The notes beneath the pieces were generated by a model. It ran no database searches. It saw only the letters and a program-made list of their open reading frames with translations, and was not told where the DNA came from. 64,000 bases of DNA from Arcanobacterium_A hippocoleae. Its GTDB lineage: Bacteria > Actinomycetota > Actinomycetes > Actinomycetales > Actinomycetaceae. Location: positions 1,798,001 through 1,862,000 of the forward strand of contig NZ_JAVDUJ010000001.1 in assembly GCF_031456295.1 (NCBI RefSeq), given 5' to 3'. Position numbers and translations under genes: made by a program. Positions 26,971 to 34,599 of the stretch are shown in pieces; position 1 is the stretch's first letter; each line of letters starts with the position of its first letter.

Positions 26971-27258
26971 GTGCGCAGATCGAAAAAATACCAACAGCAA
27001 GTGCGTCCGTTAAATCTAGATGCGATTATGGGGAATACGCACACCGAGATGGGCGCTGACGGTTTTGAGTATAAAGTGCATCATATTGTGCATGGTGCAA
27101 AACAGTATATTTGTCCTGGTTGCAATGGTGTGATTATGGTCGGGGAAGCGCATGAAGTAGCCTGGACGGAAGAAAACTGGTTTGGAGTAGCAGCTGGTCA
27201 AGCAGACCGGCGGCATTGGCATACGAGCTGTTGGCGTGCGCGGGGGAGAGCTAGATAA
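26971..27258 (+). CDS. Small conserved actinobacterial CxxC/His-rich protein
   Basis: 95 aa, GTG start immediately after the nucS stop, so translation is probably coupled. The protein has ICPGCNG in the middle and RRHWHTSCW near the end, giving C-x2-C and H-x-H-x3-C, which could bind one zinc ion. A similar small protein follows nucS in other actinobacteria as I recall. Function is unknown; the genetic link suggests a role near DNA repair, which is inference only. Confidence 0.75.
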   Translation: MRRSKKYQQQVRPLNLDAIMGNTHTEMGADGFEYKVHHIVHGAKQYICPGCNGVIMVGEAHEVAWTEENWFGVAAGQADRRHWHTSCWRARGRAR

Positions 27259-27325
27259 ATTTTCTTGCCGCGGATATGCAACAGTTGCCATTCACAAAGC
27301 TGGGGCAAAGTGGTAACGTGAAAAT

Positions 27326-28099
27326 ATGAGTACAAAACTTGCAATGCGGCGCAGCGGCACGCCCTCAAATTGCCCACTCGTATTGATTCACGCTCTTCCA
27401 CTTGATTCTTCGATGTGGGATGAAGTGCGTGCACTATTGCCTGAAATCGATATTATTACGGTGGATGCTCCCGGATTTGGTGATTCGCCTGCAGGCTCAG
27501 AATTTAGCGCGGATCCAAGTATCCCAGCGTATGCTGCAGCAATTAAGGATGTACTTGACGATGCAGGAATCACCCAAATTAAAATTGGCGGATTGTCAAT
27601 GGGTGGTGCTGTTGCAGCAGAGTTTGTGGCGCAATATCCGCAAATGATCACTGGGTTGGCGCTGATTGATACGGGAATTGGTGCAGACGATGCGCCAAAG
27701 CGTGAGTTCCGCGAAAATATGGCGCAAATGGCTGAATCTGGCAAAGCTTATGAAGCGGTAGCAAATTGGACTACGACGATGGTTTCGCCAAATGTATCGG
27801 CTGTTGTGCGTGAATCATTAGATCAGCGCTTTCAGAAAATTCCCGGCGATGCTCTGGCTTGGATCCAGCGGGCAATGGTCAATCGCTTTGATCGTACTGA
27901 TGCGATCGAACTTGTAGATGGTCCAGTTTATTTCGTGCGCGGAGTAGATGATGCCACATGTTCTCTCGAATACTTAATGCAACTTGCACTGCGCGCTGAG
28001 CAGCCGAAGATTATTGAGATTGAAGATGCTGGCCATTTTAGTGCTGATGAGCAACCGGCAGCGCTGGCACAAATCCTGGCACAATTTGTGGCTGCCTGA
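27326..28099 (+). CDS. Alpha/beta hydrolase
   Basis: 257 aa. The fold is clear: PLVLIHALPLDSSMWDEV (oxyanion region), GLSMGGAVAAEF (nucleophile elbow G-x-S-x-G), VYFVRGVDDATC (acid residue region) and IEDAGHFSADEQPA (catalytic His). The triad looks complete. The substrate cannot be told; esterase or haloperoxidase-like enzymes share these motifs. Start ATG 27326 with a weak ribosome-binding site. It is the last plus-strand gene before a strong convergent terminator. Confidence 0.82.
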   Translation: MSTKLAMRRSGTPSNCPLVLIHALPLDSSMWDEVRALLPEIDIITVDAPGFGDSPAGSEFSADPSIPAYAAAIKDVLDDAGITQIKIGGLSMGGAVAAEFVAQYPQMITGLALIDTGIGADDAPKREFRENMAQMAESGKAYEAVANWTTTMVSPNVSAVVRESLDQRFQKIPGDALAWIQRAMVNRFDRTDAIELVDGPVYFVRGVDDATCSLEYLMQLALRAEQPKIIEIEDAGHFSADEQPAALAQILAQFVAA

Positions 28100-28178
28100 G
28101 TAACAAAGTAACAAGCTTCTCGTGGTAAAGCAGCGGCAGTGAGATCTTGCAATTTTCTTCAGTGCAGCTTTCAGCTTT

Positions 28179-28227
28179 AGCTCAGAGGGGCAGTGATAGT
28201 TTTACACTATCACTGCCCCTCTGAGCT
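28179..28227. terminator. Bidirectional 22-bp hairpin terminator
   Basis: Perfect inverted arms 28179-28200 and 28206-28227 with a 5-base loop (TTTAC). It lies between the convergent hydrolase and coiled-coil genes and so can end both transcripts. There is no U tract on either side; long perfect hairpins without U tracts are common terminators in actinobacteria. Confidence 0.85.
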
Positions 28228-28296
28228 ATTCACATCGGGAAAGTTGCTAGCAGCTGCTGAAACCAGCTGGGAAGCCGCTAATTTTTGGGATGTAGC

Positions 28297-29481
28297 TTAT
28301 TCATCTTCCGTGCCTTCATGAGATGTTGCTGCTTGTGAATGGGCGGGTGAACGATCGATAATTTCCTGCACCACTAACGATTGAGCTGAATTACTTAAAA
28401 GTGTGCGCATCTCTTCCAGATAGGAACTGAGGTTCTTGCGTTGCTCTTCTAAAGATGCTACGTGTGCATCTGCACTTTGTTTTGCGGCCTGTGCGTCTTC
28501 AGTGGCAAGCTGCCGAATCGTATGGGCTTCGTCTTTTGCATTCGTGATGATTTCATCTGCATCTAACTGTGCTGAAGCAAGTAGTTCTTTCACTTCTTTG
28601 CTAGTTGCTTCACGTAGTTGCACTGATTCGGCAGTTGCTTTTGCTACGCGTGATTGTGCTTCTTCAGTGCGCGTACGGGCAAGCTCGATCAATTCTTCGG
28701 CCTGCGTGCGCAGTTCGCCTTCGCGGCGGGCGAGCTCTTGTGCTGATTCGCTTTCGTGAGCTGCAATCTCTTGTGCGGCGGCGGCACGTAATTGTGCTAC
28801 TTCTTCCTGTGCGGTAGCGCGCAATTGTGCGACTTCTGTTGCTGCCTGAGCGCGCATTTTTGCAATCTCAGTATCTGCTGCTGCGCGCAGTTGGGCAATC
28901 TCCTGTGCTGTTTCTTTGCGCAGGAGATCCACTTCATGTTGTGCCTTGGAGTACATCCCAGCTGTTTTTGTTTCTGCTTCGGCTTGGAGCATTTTTGCCT
29001 CCCGCTGTGCTGATGTGAGTAGCTCAGCGCTTTCTAGTTGCGCATTTTTAGTTTCAGTTTGTGCCTCTTGGGTAGCTTCTGAACGGGTGGTGGCAGCCCA
29101 CGAGCGCGCATCACGCATTATTTTTTCACTCTCTAAATCTGCACTGTTGTGCAGCTGTGCTGCCTTTACTTGCGCGTGTGCAATAATCTCTGCTGCTTCT
29201 TTCCGTGCGCGCGTCATTACATCTAAAGCTTGTTCTTCAGCGGAGCGCAGGAGCCGCTCTACACGTGTACCGAGCCCAGAGTAACTTGGACGCTCTTGTT
29301 CGCGTGCAGCTTCGTGAGCTTGTGCCAGCTCGGCAGATAACTGCAGAATTTGCGAATCCAGATGTGTAACTTGCGCGCGTGTAGTTTCAAGTGTTTGTTG
29401 GAGTTGACTAACTTTTGCATCTACTTGGGTGCGGTCATAACCGCGCATTACTACTGGGAATAGTTGTTCATTCTCGCTCAT
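28297..29481 (-). CDS. DivIVA-domain / FilP-Scy-like coiled-coil protein
   Basis: 394 aa, ATG 29481 with GGAGG before it. The N-terminus QLFPVVMRGYDRTQVDAKVSQL matches the DivIVA-like start of the Scy/FilP family. After a short break (YSGLGTRVERLLRSAEEQ) comes about 270 residues of nearly unbroken Ala/Glu/Gln/Arg coiled coil with an internal repeat of the type EVAQLRA. The acidic C-terminus is probably unstructured. Such proteins polymerise and organise the cell pole or tip growth in Streptomyces. No membrane segment is seen. High alanine content makes the DNA low in complexity and produces long antisense frames that are not genes. Confidence 0.82.
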   Translation of the reverse strand: MSENEQLFPVVMRGYDRTQVDAKVSQLQQTLETTRAQVTHLDSQILQLSAELAQAHEAAREQERPSYSGLGTRVERLLRSAEEQALDVMTRARKEAAEIIAHAQVKAAQLHNSADLESEKIMRDARSWAATTRSEATQEAQTETKNAQLESAELLTSAQREAKMLQAEAETKTAGMYSKAQHEVDLLRKETAQEIAQLRAAADTEIAKMRAQAATEVAQLRATAQEEVAQLRAAAAQEIAAHESESAQELARREGELRTQAEELIELARTRTEEAQSRVAKATAESVQLREATSKEVKELLASAQLDADEIITNAKDEAHTIRQLATEDAQAAKQSADAHVASLEEQRKNLSSYLEEMRTLLSNSAQSLVVQEIIDRSPAHSQAATSHEGTEDE

Positions 29482-29916
29482 AAATCCTCCATTTGGCGGT
29501 ATCGCTTTTCAGCACGGTGCCAATTCACTACTTGTCTCAAGCCTATCGAAATAAAGCGCATCATGATATTTTATGACGCGGGTGGCTTACTGATTTTTCG
29601 GCTACCGTCAAATAAATTCATGTGGTGAAACATGGTTTAGCTCTCGGCTTGTAATTCTCTCTTCGCTAATTGTTGCAAAATCGTTATAATTAAGGGACTG
29701 GCATTCTGCGATTGAATGCACTTTTTGCATTGTGTGAGTCAAAGCAATGTGTGCAGCAGTTTCGCAAATTCGTGAATCTCAGGACGACTTAAAATCAACT
29801 ATGAGCAAAGCAGTATTAGTATTTGAACACTATGATTTTGATCGGGTCGCGCTATTGCGATAGTGGTACGAGAATTAATTTGAGTGGTGGACGCTAAGCC
29901 AAAGTGAGAGTGAAGA
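29482..29916. other. Divergent intergenic region with consensus -10
   Basis: 435 bp between the coiled-coil gene (minus) and the membrane-protein gene (plus). A consensus TATAAT lies at 29685-29690 on the plus strand, with only a poor -35 upstream (CTTCGC, 18-base spacer). If used, it would give a leader of more than 200 bases before the TTG start. No convincing ORF is present. Confidence 0.4.
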
Positions 29917-31224
29917 TTGAAGGATATATCGATAAAACGTATTGCCGGGATCGGCTTGAGCATTTGTGGCGTATTATTAGCACTTTTTGCGCTCATTTTT
30001 GGTGCTTTGCGCAATGCTCCACAGACGGTGCAAGTGCAGGTACCTAGTGCGAAAACTACATTTGTATATACGGATTCTGGCGTGCTCTCACTCTTTCCGC
30101 AGAGCAGTGTAAGGATTCAAGCTGCCGCTCCGAAGAATGGCGAGTTGCTCTGGGCAATTGGGCGCAGTGAAGATGTGCGGGCGTACGTCGGCGAATCGAG
30201 TTATACCCGCATTGCCGGAATCCAATCCGCTGAAAAAGCAAAGACCACTTTGCACAATGCGAAATCAGAATTGCGTGTGGCAGATGAAAAATTCTTGAAA
30301 GACGGCGCGCAGAATTTTATAGACAGCGATATTTGGGAGAAATCTGGGCGGCAAAAAGACGATCTGGAACTGCAATATGAGGTGCCCAAGGGGACACAGC
30401 GTGCTGTTCTTGTGACCGCAACAAATGGAGTTGCTCCTGAAGTTACGCTCACCTGGAAAATCAAGGCAGCGACTTTCCCGACCATCCAAATAACGATACT
30501 GGGAATTCTGCTTGCGTTGATCGGGATCTATCTGCTTTTTACTGACACGCAATCACGTGCACGCGTAAATTATTTCAGGAAGCGCGAAGTGGAACGAAAA
30601 GCGCAACGACTCGCAGATGAAAGCGCTGCAACGCAAGTTCTTCCGCTTTATCAAGGTGATTTAGCTGCTCCCCAGACAACTCGCGAGGTGCAGCATAAAC
30701 ATACTGATGGAGCCTTTGGCGCCGCGATTTTACCTGGCACTTCACGCACGCTTGCACTGCGTGAATCTGAATTAGATGAATCTGATCGGATCATTTTTCC
30801 GCAAAATAATCTAGGTGAAGATCCAGCGCAGGAGGCGGAAGCTGAACGCTACGCGCAAGCAGCAGCTCAGCTCCGGCTGCAAAATGTTTCATTGACTGAG
30901 GGTGCATTGGGTGCGGCAATCCTTCCTGGCACAGTGCGTTATCGCGAAATTCGGCAGCGGCCGCTAGCTCCAGAAAATCGGGTAGTATTGCCGATCTTCG
31001 CAGCAGACGCTGAGCCGGAATTGGATGCTGAAAATGCGCAAGATCAAGATCCAGATCAAGTTACCGAAACTCAGGTAGCTGAAGTAGCTGCAGAAGACGA
31101 CTGGAAGCAACTGTGGCATGATGCTGATGCTGTCGATTCACAGCGTGAAGCAGTGGAAGATGCATCACACGATGTACTTAATCCAGCTGGAGAAAATACA
31201 GAAGACGGTGAAAATCATGCGTAA
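29917..31224 (+). CDS. Two-helix membrane protein with duplicated GAAILPGT motif
   Basis: 435 aa, TTG start at 29917. One helix near the N-terminus (IAGIGLSICGVLLALFALIFG), about 170 extracytoplasmic residues, a second helix (TIQITILGILLALIGIYLLF), then a cytoplasmic tail. The tail carries the motif GA-x-GAAILPGT twice (DGAFGAAILPGTSR and EGALGAAILPGTVR) about 60 residues apart and ends in a strongly acidic stretch. I do not recognise the family for certain. It overlaps the following lipoprotein gene by 8 bases. Envelope location for the pair is likely. Confidence 0.7.
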   Translation: MKDISIKRIAGIGLSICGVLLALFALIFGALRNAPQTVQVQVPSAKTTFVYTDSGVLSLFPQSSVRIQAAAPKNGELLWAIGRSEDVRAYVGESSYTRIAGIQSAEKAKTTLHNAKSELRVADEKFLKDGAQNFIDSDIWEKSGRQKDDLELQYEVPKGTQRAVLVTATNGVAPEVTLTWKIKAATFPTIQITILGILLALIGIYLLFTDTQSRARVNYFRKREVERKAQRLADESAATQVLPLYQGDLAAPQTTREVQHKHTDGAFGAAILPGTSRTLALRESELDESDRIIFPQNNLGEDPAQEAEAERYAQAAAQLRLQNVSLTEGALGAAILPGTVRYREIRQRPLAPENRVVLPIFAADAEPELDAENAQDQDPDQVTETQVAEVAAEDDWKQLWHDADAVDSQREAVEDASHDVLNPAGENTEDGENHA

Positions 31225-32236
31225 ATCATTTTATTGGCGAACCATTTCGCTGACGCTCACAGCCACAGCAATATTCTCAATGAGCGCTTGTGCGCAAAAT
31301 ACGCACTTCCCGGAGCCGGTTGCGGCAGGAATCGCTGAACCGATTGTGAATACCGGAAATTTTGCGAAAATCCTGAGTGGCGCGAAGCAAGAGTTGAACG
31401 CAGCAGATGCTGCACTCGATGCGAATCTGCTGGGCAAACGAATTAATGGCGTAATGAAATTCCAGCGAAGTGGGCAATACCAGTTGAAGAAAATTCTTGG
31501 TGATAAATACTTGCTGCCTGCCGTCATCATTGATTCTGATGCAGTGCCGATCAGCGCAGGCACTGAGTTTCCACGGATCGCAGGAAATGTGAATCAACCT
31601 GGCAAGACACAAAATTTTCAGACTCTGAGTATCTGGGTGCAAGAAAATGCGCGCGCTCCTTATCAGCTCTGGGGGCAGACCTATCTCTTCCCTGATCTGA
31701 AAATACCGAAATTGGAGTCAAAACTTACTGATACGAAATCAATTCTTGATGCAGCAAAATATGTCGCTGCGCCACAAGAATTAGTTAGCGCATACACCGC
31801 TTATCTAAATTCAGGTACACCAGGTACGCCGAAGTTTAATGAAGCTGATCCGATTTTTACGCAGATCAAATCACAACGCGAACAGCTCACAGCTGCATTA
31901 GGGGAGTTAGCACAAGTTGAAACACCCGCTATCGCTTCAGAACAGGGATTCAAAATGGTTCCCACAGCTGACGGTGGGGCAATTCTCAGCGGAGCAATTC
32001 AGTACAATGTGATCGTGACCCGGGCAAAAGAAAATGCCACTTTACGCCTGAAGGGTGAAATCGGGGCGCTTGCCGCGCAAAATGGTGCGAATCCACAGGT
32101 AGATGTAAAAACCAAGCTAACGGCGAGCTATTCCTTGTTGGCATCCTTCTATCTGCCGCCGAAAAATGCAAAGAGCAAAGTGGTGCAAGTGATTGGGGCA
32201 ACAGCTCCGACGCTGATTTCAGTGACGAACGAATAG
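31217..32236 (+). CDS. Putative lipoprotein, unknown function
   Basis: 339 aa from ATG 31217, overlapping the previous stop by 8 bases (ATGCGTAA). Signal peptide with basic MRKSFYWR, a hydrophobic core and lipobox SMSAC, giving a lipid-modified Cys at residue 25. The mature protein is rich in short helices and contains no catalytic motif that I can name. Coupled translation with the upstream two-helix membrane protein suggests they work together at the outer face of the membrane. Confidence 0.75.
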   Translation: MRKSFYWRTISLTLTATAIFSMSACAQNTHFPEPVAAGIAEPIVNTGNFAKILSGAKQELNAADAALDANLLGKRINGVMKFQRSGQYQLKKILGDKYLLPAVIIDSDAVPISAGTEFPRIAGNVNQPGKTQNFQTLSIWVQENARAPYQLWGQTYLFPDLKIPKLESKLTDTKSILDAAKYVAAPQELVSAYTAYLNSGTPGTPKFNEADPIFTQIKSQREQLTAALGELAQVETPAIASEQGFKMVPTADGGAILSGAIQYNVIVTRAKENATLRLKGEIGALAAQNGANPQVDVKTKLTASYSLLASFYLPPKNAKSKVVQVIGATAPTLISVTNE

Positions 32237-32368
32237 AAAAGAGCGCCAGTAAAATTTGGATCAGGATGCGCAACGGAACCGGGTAATATTTCGATATGCT
32301 GATGCATTGAATTTGGCGAGAGGCTTCGCTGCGGATCCGAAACAAATAATCGAGAGAATGAGTGAAAG

Positions 32369-33337
32369 ATGAACCAACAGATTCCAGTTAATTTATCCGG
32401 GGTAGTGGATTTGGGTGCGCTTGCAGCGGCGAATGAAATTAAACAAGCCCATGCACAGCAAGATTCAGCAGCGGCTGGAAGCAATGTAGTATCTGGCTCA
32501 GCAGTACGCGAGATCACTACCCAAAATCTGCAGGAAACTTTGCTGCAATCGGCGCAAGTGCCTTTCGTACTGGTATTTCATGCAACGCAATCGGAGAATT
32601 CGGCAAAATTAGTTGCAGTATTTACGGATTTAGTAAAGCAATTCCAAGGACGCTTTGGGCTTGCAACCGTCTCCACGGATAAGCAAACGCAAGTAGCGCA
32701 AGCATTTGGGGTAACTGCTGTGCCTGCTGCAATTGCTGTGCTGCAAGGTCAGCCGATACCTTTATTCCAGGGATTACCGCAAGTAGCCGAAATTACGCAG
32801 ACGATCGAGAAACTGCTGGCGGCTGCTGCACAATACGGGATCACCGGCATACTTTCCGGAGGGGTGGAAAGAGCAGATGCAGCTGCACAAGTGCCGCCGT
32901 TACCAAAGCATCATCAAGACGGCTTAGATGCACTCGACACAGGCGATTTAGCTGGCGCATATGCAGCCTATAGTGCGGCGCTAAAAGAAAACCCGGCAGA
33001 TGCAGAAGCGCAGGCCGCTCTGAGCCAAGTGGAACTGCTACAGCGGATCGAGGAGCTGAACCCGGTACGGGATCCAAAAGTGACGAAACAAATTCTTGAA
33101 ACTGCTGCGGCAGCAGAATTGACCGATATATCTGCGCATCTTGCTGCCGCAGATCTTGAGATGATGCACCAGCGTGAAGAAGCAGCATTTGCACGGTTGA
33201 TTGACGTGATTGCAGCAACTGAAGGAGAAAATCGAAATCTCGTTCGCGAACGATTGCTGGCGCTTTTTGCGACGCTTGAGCCTGGCAATGAGCTTGTAAA
33301 GCAAGCTCGTCGGGCTTTGGCGAATGTGCTATTTTGA
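32369..33337 (+). CDS. Thioredoxin-fold co-chaperone-like protein (CnoX/YbbN family)
   Basis: 322 aa. An N-terminal extension is followed by a thioredoxin fold (VPFVLVFHATQSENSAKL ... FGLATVSTDKQTQVAQAFGVTAVPAAIAVLQGQ), keeping the cis-proline VPA. The active-site CxxC is replaced by SENS, so it has no redox activity of the classic type. The C-terminal half is TPR-like and helical (HQDGLDALDTGDLAGAYAAYSAAL). Actinobacterial YbbN-like proteins often lack cysteines. The role is probably chaperone-like holding. It starts with ATG 32369, 132 bp after the lipoprotein gene. Confidence 0.83.
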   Translation: MNQQIPVNLSGVVDLGALAAANEIKQAHAQQDSAAAGSNVVSGSAVREITTQNLQETLLQSAQVPFVLVFHATQSENSAKLVAVFTDLVKQFQGRFGLATVSTDKQTQVAQAFGVTAVPAAIAVLQGQPIPLFQGLPQVAEITQTIEKLLAAAAQYGITGILSGGVERADAAAQVPPLPKHHQDGLDALDTGDLAGAYAAYSAALKENPADAEAQAALSQVELLQRIEELNPVRDPKVTKQILETAAAAELTDISAHLAAADLEMMHQREEAAFARLIDVIAATEGENRNLVRERLLALFATLEPGNELVKQARRALANVLF

Positions 33338-33390
33338 TCGACTGTTTCGCTGTTTTCACGTATTTTCGAGACGTGAAAACAGCTTTGCAG

Positions 33391-34404
33391 TCAGTTCTTG
33401 CGGAGAGTGCCAGTAGAAGCGCGGACTACTAACTCAGGCGGGAATTTCATTGATTCAAAAGCTGGCTTTTCACCATTGATCATTGCAATCAGCGTGCCTA
33501 CGGCAGCATCCGCCATTGCCTTTACTGGCTGATGTAATGTGGTCAGCGGAGGATTGGCAAATGCTACTAGCCGTGAATCGTCAAAACCGATGATCGACAC
33601 ATTCCGTGGTACATCCACACCCATATTCTGAAAGTAGCGAATTGCGCCTAATGCCATCACATCCGAGGCGAAAATAATCGCAGTACAGCCACGTTCGTAA
33701 AGTGCAGCAGCAGCCAACTGCCCGCCTTCAACAGTGTAAAGCGTGTGCTCTTGCATTGGCCGCACATTTGGTAGGAGACGGCGCATTGTGCTTAAGTATG
33801 CTTCACTTTTTGCACGCGCGACACTAAACCTGGTCGGCCCGGTGGCAAGCCCAATTTGTGTGTGCCCCTGGTGGATCAAATGGCGGACGGCGAGGGCTGC
33901 AGCAAAATGATCATCGCAAGAAAAATCGGGAGCTTGGAGCGCCGGATTTGCCCCATTGATTGTGACATAGGGGATCCGTTTTTCCGTGATTCGTGCATAA
34001 TGATCAAGATTTGCCGTCAAATCAGCGTGCAAACCGGAAAGGAAGACAATCCCTGAAACGTCGTATTCAAGCATGGTATCTACGTAAGCATCTTCAGTAG
34101 TTGAACCAGCTAACTGTGTGGCTAATAGCGGTGTATATCCTTGCAATGACATTGCCGTCTGTAACTTTTGTACAAACATCGGGAAAATTGGATTCGTTAA
34201 CTCTGGAACGATCATTCCAATCAAGCCGCCTGAACGACGACGGAGTTTTTCGGGCCGCTCATAGCCAAGTAAATCAAGTGCTTCGATAACTGCATGGCGT
34301 GTTTCTGGAGCGACCAGGCTCTTATCGTTCAGTACGCGCGAGACAGTAGCAGTAGATACTCCAGCTTGTTTTGCGATATCCTCCAGCCGGATCTTCGATG
34401 CCAT
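33391..34404 (-). CDS. LacI-family transcriptional regulator
   Basis: 337 aa. The helix-turn-helix RLEDIAKQAGVSTATVSRVLNDKSLV and hinge region are typical, followed by a periplasmic-binding-like sugar-binding domain (MIVPELTNPIFPMFV, IIFASDVMALGAIRYF, IIGFDDSRL). It lies on the same strand just after the glgE-treS-mak-glgB cluster, so it is a good candidate for its regulator and, through the CTTGCAAA repeats before its own start, for autoregulation. The effector is unknown; maltose, maltodextrin or trehalose would fit. Confidence 0.93.
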   Translation of the reverse strand: MASKIRLEDIAKQAGVSTATVSRVLNDKSLVAPETRHAVIEALDLLGYERPEKLRRRSGGLIGMIVPELTNPIFPMFVQKLQTAMSLQGYTPLLATQLAGSTTEDAYVDTMLEYDVSGIVFLSGLHADLTANLDHYARITEKRIPYVTINGANPALQAPDFSCDDHFAAALAVRHLIHQGHTQIGLATGPTRFSVARAKSEAYLSTMRRLLPNVRPMQEHTLYTVEGGQLAAAALYERGCTAIIFASDVMALGAIRYFQNMGVDVPRNVSIIGFDDSRLVAFANPPLTTLHQPVKAMADAAVGTLIAMINGEKPAFESMKFPPELVVRASTGTLRKN

Positions 34405-34488
34405 ACTTAATAACTCACTTTCTTGGATGCCTTTGCGCGTTTACTCAATCCGCTTTGCTTAGCTAATAGTCTGCCATTGAAATCTCTG

Positions 34489-34505
34489 CTTGCAAACTTG
34501 CAAAG
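34489..34505. promoter_or_regulatory. Tandem CTTGCAAA sites upstream of the LacI-type gene
   Basis: CTTGCAAA (34489-34496) is followed at once by CTTGCAAAG (34497-34505), about 85 bases before the regulator start. CTTGCA-type half-sites are known for MalR-like LacI regulators of actinobacteria. Autoregulation is inferred from position. Confidence 0.4.
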
Positions 34506-34532
34506 CTAAGTATTGAAAATCTTTTTTGATTC

Positions 34533-34592
34533 GCAAAAAAATCTGCACTGGATCCGAATTGAAGCCAGTGCCCCAATCGCATCCAGTGCAGA
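34533..34592 (-). terminator. Terminator after glgB
   Basis: Perfect 12-bp arms TCTGCACTGGAT (34542-34553) and ATCCAGTGCAGA (34581-34592). On the minus strand the stem is followed by a run of seven T (34534-34541 region), eight bases after the glgB stop. This separates glgB from the LacI-type gene. Confidence 0.85.
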
Positions 34593-34599
34593 AAGAAAT

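Noticed and set aside
28436..29284. Several plus-strand ORFs opposite the coiled-coil gene, rich in Cys and Ser
   Set aside because: They are antisense reflections of an Ala/Glu-rich coiled coil; no start signals.
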